DNA from: Allolobophora icterica
Lineage: Eukaryota > Annelida > Clitellata > Crassiclitellata > Lumbricidae
Assembly: GCA_963556255.1 (NCBI GenBank)
Contig: OY744607.1
Span: 51,348,712-51,412,711 of the forward strand
Direction of reading: 5' to 3'
Length of the DNA stretch: 64,000 bases
The notes beneath the pieces were generated by a model. The model did not search any database. It worked only from the letters and a program-made list of their open reading frames with translations, and was not told the origin of the DNA. How positions within the stretch are numbered: position 1 is the first letter of the stretch; each line of letters opens with the position of its first letter. Shown in pieces: positions 31,538 through 43,761 of the stretch. The translations under genes were made by a program, and so were the position numbers.

Positions 31538-33365
31538 TACAGACATTCTACAATGTTCCATAGATATTTTTAAACACATTGTGCTGCTTTCTCAATGTCT
31601 GTATGCATTGTCGTCTATCTCAGCGGTTTTCAAATGACAGTAACCTGTGTCGGTAAGTGGTAGAAGTGGTACGCGAAAAAAAATCAAAAAGATTACATTC
31701 TTAAATTATATATTAATTTTTAATTTGTCTACCTACGGTCTTAGGCTACGCCAATTGCAAGGGGATTTCGCGTTCGCCTGTTGTTTTTGGTCTGACCTTT
31801 GCTGGCTGCACGCCAACATTCGATTTTTTTACCTGGTGGTACAATATAAGATAAAGTAAATCGCTGGTCTATCTGGCGCTACTACAGACTACATAATTAC
31901 TGATTTTGACTGTATACGAAGAACGAAGGCAGAGAAATACAACCAGACATCAAAGGACTGGGAACAGAAACAAACAGACAGACACCTGGCGCTACATCAT
32001 GGTTGGTGCGTCAACTAACATGCATATATTAACTGATGAAGAACGGGGAAGCAGCAGCAGCAGCAGCAGCAGCAGAGGGTGAAAGGTAAGCACACGACGG
32101 GAATTATCCGTTATAAATGCGAGGACAAACAAGAGGTGGCCGAGGGAGCGAAAGATGGTAGAGGGCGGTGGGGGTAGAAGGCGGGAAGGGCAGGGGCCGA
32201 TAGGGCGACAGAGGTAGGACCGAAGGGTCAGAACATCTGAGGTTGCTAGACAGATGGATGTCTATATCAGGCAAAGGAGGATCGGCGTCGGCGGCGTCGT
32301 TTCAACTGTCATAATGACAAACGATTTTTGTCCCACACTAAGACAAAGGCACGTAATGTCCTCCATCGCCAGCCCCACCCCCACGACCACCACCACCAGC
32401 CAGCAGCAGCAGCCATTAGCTGATGGCGTCCAGTGGCCGCCGCCGCCCTTGGTTACACCCGTCTAAGCCCTAAGAACGAAATTATTCATAAGCCACCTGT
32501 CACGTATTAAAGAGATCCATTCAGCCATTCATTTTTCTTCTTCTTCTTCTTCTTCTCCAAGACTCTCTGTCTGTCTGTCTATCTGTCTGTCTGTCTGTCT
32601 GTCTCTCTGCCTGTCTCTCACACACACATACCCGACCAATCACAGGATGCTGCCCACCAACAACCAAAAAAGGACCACCATGTCCTGACAGACCACCGAC
32701 AGCGCCCACCTCACCTAACCACCGAAGACCTGTCCGACACAATTCACTCATTCATCTTCAAAGAAACAGTCAGAAATATAATCAAAACATCACAAAAAAT
32801 ATCACAAAAATATCAGCAAAGAAGGAAGACGATCGGATATAAACAGCAGAGATATATGTTTAGAATATTTCTAGATAGAATTAATTGACTGTTTAGCAGT
32901 TCATCAGAAACAGTTACATCGAGAATTCTCACTTCTCACTTTGGTGACATAGCCAAGATAATTTGAAACAAAAAACTTAAAAAAACAGCAAGAAATCTTA
33001 CTGTAACAAGTAGAGCAACAATAGAATCTATTACAGGCTAAGACGGAAGCATCAATTAAGTCATGACAAAGGCATTGACTTTCACTGATATCACAGTGAT
33101 ACTGTTGAAGGGGGAAGGAGCGGATTGCAGGCGGTATAGGGGAACACAAAAGACCAGGGACAATGGCTAACGGTGTCTCCACAGGAACCAGTGACGGAAA
33201 AGCGAAGGTTAAATGACGCCAGTGACCTCAGTTGACACGCGATCAATGCCTCTGACGGCTTTTAACAGAGGCAGGTGTCCCTTGGGCCATCAATCAATTA
33301 TTAGATGGATCAGTTCACACCTTCGACGACAAAGTCCTCCACTTCACGACACCATTCTTCGATGC

Positions 33366-33650
33366 AAGGAAAGGAAGGAAGGAAGGAAGCAAGGAAGGAA
33401 GCAAGGAAGGAAGGAAGGAAGGAAGGAAGGAAGGAAGGAAGGAAGGAAGGAAGGAAGGAAGGAAGGAAGGAAGGAAGGAAGGAAGGAAGGAAGGAAGGAA
33501 GGAAGGAAGGAAGGAAGGAAGGAAGGAAGGAATGAAGGAAGGAAGGAAGGAAGGAAGGAAGGAAGGAAGGAAGGAAGGAAGGAAGGAAGGAAGGAAGGAA
33601 GGAAGGAAGGAAGGAAGGAAGGAAGGAAGGAAGGAAGGAAGGAAGGAAGG
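33366..33650. repeat. (GGAA)n microsatellite, about 285 bp
   Basis: About 70 GGAA units with a few AAGC and AATG interruptions: a pure purine tract on the plus strand. Confidence 0.98.
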
Positions 33651-34181
33651 AACGGACCGTTGCATGGAAGGCGGAATAGGGAAAGTGAGACGCTAGAGAT
33701 CTTTATTGTCTCCAAGTGACAATGAAACCAAAAGTGAGACTCCGGTCGGTCAGGATATTTAAAGCCTTTTTGGTTCTTTGTTAAGGAAACCTAAAATCCT
33801 TGAGGACTACAAAGAGTCCTTAATTAGGATAGTTGGGTTTTTGTTGGTAGAAACGAAAATAAAATATTTTCTTCTATATCTTGGTTGAAAAAGAGATTGT
33901 AATTTAGAGCATATCATGTTGATTGCGATGTTTAATCAGATGATTCTGCATCAATGCAACTGCAGCTGTGCCACTCAGAGATAAGTGGTGTTCTGTGCAC
34001 TGCTTTAGTTCTATGTCATGTCTGTAAAAATACTAAAACATAAAAACCTTTTTTTTCTTTTAAAAAAGGCTTTTTGCATCTCTCATTCAACAATGCGAGT
34101 CTTAGACCAGAACAAACATATTAAAGAAGTGAGTGACAGATAATAATAAAAATTATAATAATAATAACAATAATAACAATA

Positions 34182-34308
34182 ATTCCTTCCTTCCTTCCTT
34201 CCTTCCTTCCTTCCTTCCTTCCTTCCTTCCTTCCTTCCTTCCTTCCTTCCTTTTTAGTTAATATTCAAGTCCCTGAGGGATCCTGTATACCTCGGGGCAT
34301 AAAAAAAA

Positions 34309-34360
<52 letters not shown>

Positions 34361-35060
34361 GTAGCAGACACAGTAGCCCCTTCTTATCTGCCCGCAACCT
34401 CCACTCGGGCGGGAGGTGCAGCGGAACTGGCTGAGTCCAGGAAAAACGCTAAGTACACCGAACTGATGCATTTCTACCATTTTGTTCCATTGGCTTTTGA
34501 AACCTTGGGACCAGCTAACGGCGTTCCTCTCACACCTTGGACGTCTTCTGAGCCAAATCTCTGGAGACCCAAGGGAAACCAGCTATCCGTTCCAGCGCCT
34601 GTCCGTTGTAATTCAACGTTTCAACGCAGTCGCCTTCCACAGCACTTTTGTTCTCCCGAATCTTGACCAGGACGGCCACTCCAGAGTCAACATAATTAAT
34701 TAGTATCTTGCACCTGAGGGATCATAATATATACCTCGGATAAAAAAATTAAAAAAAATAATAATAATAATAATAATAACCCGAGGGATAATATTATTAT
34801 TATGATCTTGATTGTACTGTCATGTTTCAGTGTAATCTTGCTGTGTGTTGTCGGTTTGAATTAATAAAGGAATAATAATATAAAAAAAATAATAATAATA
34901 AATATAATAATTCATCCAGAGCTTCAATACAATTGCTTTTCACAGCACTTCTGGCACTCAGCACGATATCAACAAAGACTAGCCATCCCAGAATAATGCT
35001 ATCCCATAAGTTTTTTAAATCCCGAGGTATTACATGTACCTCATGTAAAAGATGTGATAA
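34182..35060 (+). mobile_element. Cluster of LINE 3' fragments with ATA/CCTT arrays
   Basis: (CCTT)n lies at 34,182-34,252. The tail motif CCTGAGGGATC...TATACCTCGG appears at about 34,273 and 34,711, and degenerate forms at 34,782 and 35,020, each followed by A-rich and (ATA)n sequence. Between the first two, 34,390-34,680 encodes a decayed LINE C-terminal region (ISGDPRETS...FQRLSVVIQRFNAVAFHSTF). A second worn piece is at 34,905-34,970. It looks like repeated insertion of the same 3' end. Confidence 0.65.
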
Positions 35061-35589
35061 TAATAATAATGGGCAAAATATTCCGATATTTATTTATCAG
35101 AATTTATAACAGCCCAATAGGCAGGGAATTCTGAACCACATTACGTAGTTTCTAACAGTCTCCCTAGTGATAACAAAGAGAAGTGTTATACAATTTAGTT
35201 AAGTCCGCTGGAAACCAAGGCATCTGCTAGGGAAACAAAGAGAGCTAGAGGCACATGAGGTCTGATTCGACGAATATTCCCATGTGAAATTGAACGGATT
35301 TACCTACGGGCTGAACATCAGGGTCAAGTGGCGGGGTCAAATATTTTGTCTAAACTGTGCCAACGTTTAGTATGATAAACAAGCAGTTTGATTCATTGGC
35401 TTACAGGTTCACAGAGGTAATGAACTGCCAAAGTATTTACCAAGCCACTGAAAAGAAACTCCCAGTTTCATAGAGTTTAGGACCAGAGAGAAGAAAACAC
35501 TAATAACCAATAACAACATAAAAATTACTAACGTTTATAAATGTCTCTAATGTCAAGTAAATGACTTATGTCATTTTTCATTCAAAAAA

Positions 35590-35815
35590 GATTCATTCAA
35601 CCCACCGGTAAATATTAACAGTTTACCCAGTTGTAAACAATAATAAACATACAATTGGTAACTATTAACAGTTACCCAACCGTAAACAATAATAAACACA
35701 ACGTTGGAAAATATAAAAAGTTAGCCAAACGTAAACAATTTAATAAACATGATTGGTAAACGTTAACAGCTACCCAATCGTAAACAATAACAAACACATG
35801 TTTGGTAATAATATT
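35590..35815 (+). repeat. Tandem repeat, four units of about 57 bp
   Basis: Units contain TTGGTAAATATTAACAG, a TACCCA block and GTAAACAATAATAAACA, with clear drift between copies. Confidence 0.85.
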
Positions 35816-36424
35816 GATATTGGGATCAGACAGAGACCCTCCTATAAACTTACATATCAGATGAGGTAGAGTGGAGTGAGGCTAATAATACGAATAAAAA
35901 TCGAAAGGTTTTGCAAATCAATTATAGATAAGAGATGAAGAGACAATATTTAAGAACTTATTCGTAGTAAAAGCACCAGCAGCCGCAGCCGTCGTCATCC
36001 TCTTACAGATGGCAAGATGCGGACAGGCTGTGCTGGTACAGCAGCAGCTACAGCCGTCGTCGGGTGGGGGAGCTAGCGGCGCAGCAGCTGAGACTTAGAA
36101 ACCGGAATAGACTTTGATTCCAAAGGACATAAAATAAGTCGGACCTACACATTATACGCATTCCAATTAAAACTCCCTCACCCCCGTTTAACAACAGCAG
36201 ATGGTCTTTGTCACACTAAACTACGGCTTAACTACGTCCCTCCCCTCCCTCCCTCTCTCCCTCCTTCCATCCATCCGTCCCTCCCTCTCTCAAAATAAAC
36301 ACCCAATTCTTCCTCTTGCTTGGTCTGCCATTCTTGACTGCTCGCCAGCCAGCCAGCTAACCTTACCAGTGGTAGTGAACTGCCTCAAAGAAATCTTCAA
36401 AACTTGGACCAGATGAAAGAATGA

Positions 36425-36945
36425 ATTCATCTATGTCGCGTTCATTCGCAAGATACGCAGAATTAGGCGTTATGTGCCCATGTCTGCAACGCTATGCCTG
36501 GCAAACGCATTGGTTTCCCGTCGCTTACAGTACTTTAATTCTCTTCTGACTGGTATCAATACGTTAAACATGCTGAACTGTAGAGAGTTCTGAACTCTTT
36601 GGCTAGAAACAGAGCATATAATCGCTGTGCTTAAATCTTTGCACTGGCTTCCTGTTCAGCAAAGGATTGGTTTCAAATTGAGGCCCATACCCGTATAGCT
36701 TATAAAGCGTTGAACTCGGGCCAGCCGCCATACTTAAAATCAGTTCTTGTTCCCCAGTCATCTGACTATATTTCTCTGAAGAAGAGCAAATAACGTCTTT
36801 CAAATTGCTTATCCACCATAGGCCGCCTCTCTGTCTTATATAATGATCTTCTGGATATTAACCTCATTACGACTTAGTGTTGGTACACCCTCGATTGATG
36901 CCTTGTTCGCCAGACACTGGCGTGATAGAAATTACTAATTACAAT
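36425..36945 (+). mobile_element. Decayed CR1/L2-like reverse transcriptase remnant
   Basis: Frames with stops and shifts still read LVSRRLQYFNSLLTG, AVLKSLHWLPVQQRIGFK and AYKALNSGQPPYLKS, all hallmark segments of the RT C-terminus in this clade (compare SRLDYCNSLL and ELHWLPLSARIQFK at 58.6-58.8 kb). The 3' part CCTCGATTGATGCCTTG...AGACACTGGCG resembles the tail of the SINE at 3.9 and 62.1 kb. Confidence 0.8.
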
Positions 36946-38779
36946 AACAATCAATCCTGTTGTTGTTTTCTCTCTTTCAGTTGAAGTGAATCTTTAGCAA
37001 ATGTCACCTTTCTAACAAACCATCACATACGTTGTACAGTTCATTCCATTTATTCGAGGTAAAGTCTTTCTACTAGCTGCCTTTCCACTAAACTGGAATG
37101 ACTGGAAAGTCTTTCCGTTAACTCTTCAATCTTATGGCTAGTTTCTTGAAAGGATCCCACTTGAACGATTGTAACAACTGAATGACAGAATGAATGAACG
37201 AACGAACGAATGAATGAATGAACGAACGAATGAATGAACGAACGAATGAATGAATGAATGCATCTCAGTGACGCAAATAAACGGAAACAACGCTGGTTCT
37301 GAACTGCCGAATGAATTCTGAAAACATGGTTTGCGCATAAGAAACTCAAGTCCAACCTGAAAGAATTCTCGTCCAAGATGAAGAAGCAGTTGACCTAAGT
37401 CCTAAGTTGTCCTTTTCTGCTGGTCTTTGGCCAGAGACGAGTTAGAATAATATCATCTCAGTTGACCTGAGAAAAACAAGAGACAACATTGAAACACCTC
37501 CAACCAACTTTCTCCAGTTCCAAGCAACCCCATATGGCCCATGAAACCAAAGCAGCAGAATTCCCCATTCCCTCCCCATCCACCCCTAAGTCCATTAATT
37601 TTCACTGACATACGAAATGGACGACTTCGGAGACGAAGATGACAGTGAAGCTGATGACAGGAAGAAAGGATGACAAACGAAGATTATTAAGATGACAAAG
37701 AAGATGATTCAGATGACACACGAAGATGCGTCAGATGACAACAGAATTTGATTCAGATGACAAACGAAGATGATTCAGATGACAACACAGCCACAATGGG
37801 ACAAACCTTCACACTAAGAAACATCCCTCCAAACGGCAAGAAAAGAAAATCGCCACCAATACTACCACAATGTTTCTACCACTATGTTTCTACCACCAGT
37901 ACTTCCACAATATTCTACCACCAGAACTACCACTATGTTTCTACCACAGTACTACCACAGTATTTCTACCACCAGCATCACCCTATGATTCTACCACTAC
38001 CCATATGTTTCTACCACCACCACTACCACTATGTTACCACAACCACCGCGAAAACAATCAGAGCTGCTGCGTCGTACTTTGGCTATTCGTTGGTCGTCAG
38101 CGTTGTTGTTACCGGAGAATCGTCGTCATCAACTCCCGCATCCTCAGCGGACAGCAGAGGAGGCTGCGGCGGCGGGAGGATGACGGAACGGCGGCCCATC
38201 CTCCTCCTCCCCCTGCTCCTCCCTCGGTCGCTGGTCGAGCCTCGTCCAATCAGTTGCTTATCTGTTTCTGCCTTGCAGACATTGTTCGTTGCATTGCACT
38301 GCCTTCGCCATCACCCATCGACCAATAACACGCCGCCTCCATCCATCTCCTCAGCCTCCTCCATCCATTTCCTCAGCCTCCCTCTCATCAACAGATAGTA
38401 GGCGACGAGTCCACTGCGCCGCCGGCCGAGGGGTGACGGGTGGCACCCTGTAACGTCCCGCAGAGCAACCGAACGACGACGCATAATGAGAAGCCACCCG
38501 TCCTATCTGCGAAATTCTCAACGAGAATTATCGTTAATCTCTCGTCTGACAATGACGTCAACTGACCCAATGACTCTGCAATGACTGCGCTGAGTCATAT
38601 CCCGTGACACGTGACACTCGTCGCTCTCTAATTCGCAAAACAGACTAGACTCTCAATTCCAACTCCATCGGCCAATAATTCCAGTCGAATCCATCTGCCA
38701 CTACGTCACCGACGCACTGTCACACAGCCCAACTCCAAGTCTCCAGCAACAACGCCATTCTCTATCTATACATACTCTT

Positions 38780-38850
38780 GTAGTGCCAGTCCGAAACCTC
38801 GATAAAGAAGGAGGGCGACGCTAATCGTCTCTGTTATGAATTACTACAAC
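38780..38850. repeat. Dispersed repeat family 4, copy 2
   Basis: AGTCCGAAACCTCGATAAAG followed by GGGCGACGCTAATCGTCTC; see 3,016-3,085. Confidence 0.5.
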
Positions 38851-38884
38851 ACGTAAAGAGGACAGATCGGAATTACGAATGGAC

Positions 38885-39185
38885 CGAAGGACCGACCGAC
38901 GGACCGATTATCCGATCTACCGATTATCCGACCGACCGACGGACTGATTACCCGACCGACCGACCAACCGATTATCCGACCGACCGATTTTCCGACCGAC
39001 GGAATGATTACCCGACAGACCGATTATCCGACCGACCGACCGACCAACCGATTATCCGACCGACCAACCGATTATCCGACCGACCGACCAACCGATTATC
39101 CGACCGACGGACCGACCGAGACAGATGGACCACACCAACGGATGGACCGACCGACCGATGGACGGAACGACGGACCGACCGAGCA
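38885..39185 (+). repeat. Tandem repeat of CCGACCGACCGATTATC units
   Basis: About 300 bp of GACC tetramers with a recurrent GATTATC/GATTACC insert, giving imperfect units of about 20-28 bp. Confidence 0.93.
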
Positions 39186-39429
39186 ACAGCCTTGGCTGTC
39201 CCGATCGGACAGATGATTGTAGAGATGGGCGAAAAATCGACACAAATCATCAGCAATTATTTTCCGAGAACGTCTCCTTCCTGATGAGAACAGCTGATGA
39301 GTTGGTACAGAAACACGTGACCTTCCAACTGCAAAGCAGAATTTACGAAAAGATACGACTTTAATTCTAATCTCTATAGTGATATCAACAAGGCCATGCA
39401 TCCGGGTCATTATGGCCAGCTACCTTCAG

Positions 39430-39835
39430 TTGAGGAGTAAGAGGAGGAGAACGAGAACGAGGAGGAGAAGCTAGAGGCAGGAGGAGGAAGAAAAAGAGGA
39501 GAAGATATAGGAGGAAGAGGAATAAGTGGAGGAAGAGGAGGAGCAAGATGAGGAAGAAAAGGGAAAAGAGGAAGAGGAGTACAGGGAGGAGAAAAAGGAA
39601 CAAGAGGAGGAGAAAGAGGAACAAGAAGAGGAAGAAGAGGAAAAGGAGGAACAGGAGGAACAAGAGAAAGAGGCACTAGAGGAAAAGACGAGAAAGAAGA
39701 GGAAAAAGAGGAAGAAGAGGAAAAGGAGGAAGAGGAAGGACAAGAGAAGGAGGAACTAGAGGAAAAGAAGGAATAGAAGGAAGAGGAGAAGATGTAGGAA
39801 GAGGATCAGGAAGAGGAGGAGGAGGAATAGGAGGA
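39430..39835 (+). repeat. 400-bp polypurine tract
   Basis: Almost entirely A and G (GAGGAGGAAG-type units) with very few pyrimidines. Poly-Glu and poly-Ser/Leu frames are artefacts. Confidence 0.95.
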
Positions 39836-40524
39836 TCAGCTGACGAATAATTTGCTTAATAAATTGAAGTAAGAAATGGAAGCTGGCAGCGGTTTGCGTT
39901 GTTATTTGTCTGACGGTTCGATTGAAAGCGTCATCGTCATCTAAAGAGAACAACGAAGTCACATCCAATCACTGATAATAGGCCAAGTATAGTCAGCAGA
40001 CGACGACGCCGTCCACCGCCGCTGATGAGACGCACTCCGACGGCCAACCAGTCAGTCCCGTACGCGCTCACTGGTTCCTGCTGCCGCTGCTGTTGCCCCG
40101 AGGGACCAACCTGTGTCCCCTACTCCAGCGAATGGTCCGTTCGGAAAACACAGAGATGTCACAGACGGTGGCAGAAGGGAAGGAAGGAGGAAACGAACGG
40201 ACGGACGAGAAGAGGGACGAGGAAGGGGAAGAGGGAGGATGTCGGCGTCCGCGGGAGATATTGGACCCATCAAACACCATATCGAATTCTGGCAGCTTAT
40301 TATATTGTCTCGAATCAAAGCAAACAATTGAGACATTCAATGCACGACCAATCAGAAATCTTTAATAAGAACTGGTCACTGATGACCACGACGACGATGA
40401 TGATGCTGCTGCTGACGCCTTCAGGGAGCAACGGAGACATTGCGACTCTTCAACAATCGCCTTCATCAGAACATGAAGAGACAGCTTAGAAGCAAATGCG
40501 CATGGATTTCACATCTGAACATTT

Positions 40525-40605
40525 ATATAGCGCCTGACTTGGCCAGTGTTTAACGACATCTCATGGCAGCAAAGGCCAGTGACGTCGACCTTACCTTAGC
40601 TTACC
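40525..40605 (+). repeat. Dispersed repeat family 3, copy 1
   Basis: Contains GTTTAACGACATCTCATGGC and GGCCAGTGACGTCGACC. The same pair of blocks is at 43,160-43,212 and, inverted, at 41,815-41,935. Confidence 0.7.
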
Positions 40606-41149
40606 TGACGTATACTCTGAAAACGCCTCGGACAAGAACATCTTGACCAGCATTGGATTCGATTCGACTGCTGTTCATCACAGCAAATCATCTGACTTTT
40701 GATATCTACAGACAAAATGTCTGATCTGATCTATTTTCCCCGCAGAACTCAACAACGAAATGACAAAAGTCTAGGGATGAATTCATGAGATATCGTTAAA
40801 AAACGATGTCTTTTGGCTCCACTCAAATGGTACAATCGTCCAGAAAATAACAAATCCTTAAAACAGGACAAATTATGAATATGTTGTTAACTCATTCGCA
40901 GACAATGTAAAGCTCTAAGAGTCCAAGTATCGCAATAAGTGACGGTCAACCAGCCAGAAATCTAGGATGGTACGGACATCGGATTTCGACCTGGCTCATC
41001 TGATTTAATGGACACTGACTTGGGGTTCAGTTGAAGCGAACCCATCGACTGATCTCTTATAAGTCTCAGCTCTTGAAGAACACCTACCCTAATCCATCCG
41101 ATCTTCTGCCTTCCAAGCTTTCTTGTCCTCAACGAAACCCAGACGTTAA

Positions 41150-41325
41150 TCTGCTCTGCCTCTCTCTGGTCGCTCTGGCACCCGGACTCGGACCTCCGAT
41201 ATACATCGCTCGTTGAACAACCCCTCTGACAAGACGCAGCGCTCGAGAATAACCTGGTGCCCTGCGTTTAGCTTTAAAGTAGCGCTTTAGAAATTTGAAG
41301 TATACAACTACGATACGTCATGATA
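41150..41325 (+). repeat. Dispersed repeat family 1, copy 5
   Basis: CACCCGGACTCGGACCTCC, then CCCCTCTGACAAGACGCAGC, CCTGGTGCCCTGCG and the tail AGCGCTTTAGAAATTTGAAG ending near CAACTACGATACG. Nearly full length and inverted relative to 3,207-3,480. Confidence 0.8.
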
Positions 41326-41814
41326 ACGGCGCTATAGAAGTCATTAGAATAGGACTAGACGTTAGAGGATCAGACAAACGGGATGGCCTGAAATGCGGCT
41401 GAGACGTCAATTTCACTCGAGCGGACTGCTCCTAAGTGCAAAGACAATTAATTCTCTGATGAGGCTGGACTCCTTAGCTTCGATTGACTAGGCCTGTAGC
41501 TACACAGACAAACGCTAACTATTTGAGATAAGAAGTGAAGCTGACCTCGTTTTCAATCACCAAAGAAACGAATGAAACACTTGAATCACACGATGAATCA
41601 CATACACTTGGAGACGGGACGCAACGAACTACCATCTGGAAGATTGGTCCAGCAGTATGTAGGCCTACACAAGTATGGCGATGATTGTGTCCTGAGAATA
41701 ATCCAGCTCTAAGCGCGAACCGAAGAATCAGAAGACGAACGCCTCTGTATATATAGAGAGGCCAGCCTATGTCAGAAGATGTAAACTGAACGGTAAGAAC
41801 TGTTCGAAATAATT

Positions 41815-41935
41815 TCTGCCGACGTCAACGGCATTTGTTGTCATAAGACGTCGTTAAACTCTCGAGCCATCCATCAGGATAGGGAACGAACCCTCGACGC
41901 CACTAAGACAGGATGACACTCGTGCATTACATACG
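41815..41935 (-). mobile_element. Dispersed repeat family 3, copy 2, with tRNA-like head
   Basis: On the minus strand a B-box-like GAGGGTTCGTTCCC precedes GAGTTTAACGACGTCTTATG and GCCGTTGACGTCGG. This suggests family 3 is a tRNA-derived SINE. Confidence 0.6.
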
Positions 41936-43159
41936 AATCGCTCATTAGATATGCACAGCGAGTTAGACACACGCACACGGCGCATCACGGCCAAGGCTTG
42001 TGGCAAGAAGAGATGGACCTCGGCCGCCAGTCAACGTGACCAATTGAGCCAAAGCGGAGAACATTTATTAGGGGCCTACATCCGCATGGAACTCATTCGG
42101 CTGAAAGCCCAATCGTCCAAGAACGAGGTCAGCTGTTAGAAAGTTGTTTTCAATGCCTCCATCTGGCATCAGATTTCTCTGAAATCCGACTCCAAGGCTG
42201 ACCCATCGCTTCCAATTAGCCCCTCTTACAGGTGGGTTATATACCATGAACTCCAATATATTAGCCCAATATATAGGAGACCGTGACTACACGCAGGCAG
42301 GTAGGACAGAGCGGCCTTTGTCTTTCTCCCTTAGTAGAAGGGTTTATTGCAGTTGTTAAGAATATTCTGGAGACGAGGAAGACAACGAAGAAGTCCGTGT
42401 ATCTTCCCTCTGCTTTTCCCTACCGTCCCTCTACTTTCCCTCTACACGTGATTAACTGAAGGTCGTCGTCGTCGGTGGCCCAGATGACCCACAACTGTAA
42501 TCAACCGACCCCCTCGCTACGACCCTCGTTTGTCCTCCACAGGTGTACGGAAAAGCAATGGGACATCTCATTTGGATCAGTTTAAATTTAACTCCCCACT
42601 GTCTGTAGTAGTGCTAGTCCGAAGCCTGGAGAGCTAGGACAGTTGCTAAATGAATGTCATCCAATCACGTAAAACTCAAAATAATACAATAAAATACGGA
42701 AATATAGGGACAAACATTCAGAAGCAACCATATATGGCTGAAAGAAACGATATTCCTGCATCCCGTTTTCTATTGATGACACCAGCAGCAGCAGCAGCCG
42801 CTTTAGGTCCGATTGGAGAGTATGGTGGTGCTTCAAAGAGTTGCCAGATGCTGGGCTATTTGCAGATGCAGAAGATAAACTCGACGCAGTGACCGGTTAA
42901 TCAACGGTCACTGACTGACCATCTGCCAGAGTAACGGCAACCCGAATGGCATCCCGCTGACCTCAAGTCCACTACAGTCCTGACACTGACCAGTGGCTGA
43001 CCACATGCACACAGCCACACACCCATTCACAACCAGACACACTCTTGATACTGACATACTCTAATTAAGGTGGACATACACAGATACAGACAGACAGACA
43101 CTGATAGTAAAGAGGCTGCCAATGTTTCAGATTTTCAGTTGAATTTACCTAATTAGTGG

Positions 43160-43212
43160 TTTTCAGTGTTTGACAACATCTTATGGCTGCCAAGGCCATT
43201 GACGTCTACCTC
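43160..43212 (+). repeat. Dispersed repeat family 3, copy 3
   Basis: GTGTTTGACAACATCTTATG followed by AAGGCCATTGACGTCTACC. Confidence 0.6.
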
Positions 43213-43499
43213 CTGCTTTATCCAGTCTTGTGACTGGCACTACCAGAGTACGGACAGTTCCATCCACCTACCCATCTACACAAAAAGACACAGAACAGCG
43301 GCAACTACTGACTCAAGAAAATAATCAACGAACATCAGCGGCAACAGACAGGACCAAGCACCACAACAACAACACACAGTAGAAACATGAAAGGAATACA
43401 CAGCAGATACATGAAAGGAACAGAGAATAATCAGAAGTGAAAGAGAGACAAACTAAACACAAGCAATAACAACCAGCCGAGGCAAATGACCAAAACTGA

Positions 43500-43761
43500 T
43501 CCAAATGAGAAGCGATATCAGTAGCAGATATTTCCCATGTTAAGCCATATGGTTGAGTTAACCCTGGACTAAGATGACTCAACCATTAAGATGACTCAAC
43601 CATTCGAAGATACCAAATGGTGTGGTCCATTCCAAATGAGAAGCGATATCAGTAGCAGATATTTCCCATGTTAAGCCATATGGTTGAGTTAACCCTGGAC
43701 TAAGATGACTCAACCATTAAGATGACTCAACCATTCGAAGATACCAAATGGTGTGGTCCAT
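43500..43761 (+). repeat. Perfect-looking tandem duplication, 2 x 131 bp
   Basis: The segment beginning TCCAAATGAGAAGCGATATC and ending GGTGTGGTCCAT occurs twice back to back with no difference I can see. Each copy also contains an internal double AAGATGACTCAACCATT. Such identity means a very recent duplication or an assembly artefact. Confidence 0.92.

Noticed and set aside
31621..31640. hAT-like terminus CAGCGGTTTTCAAATG
   Set aside because: No matching inverted end or 8-bp duplication found within the next 2 kb.
40025..40489. 154-residue plus-strand open frame
   Set aside because: Composition is uneven, no domain or splice context is seen, and other frames overlap it equally well.
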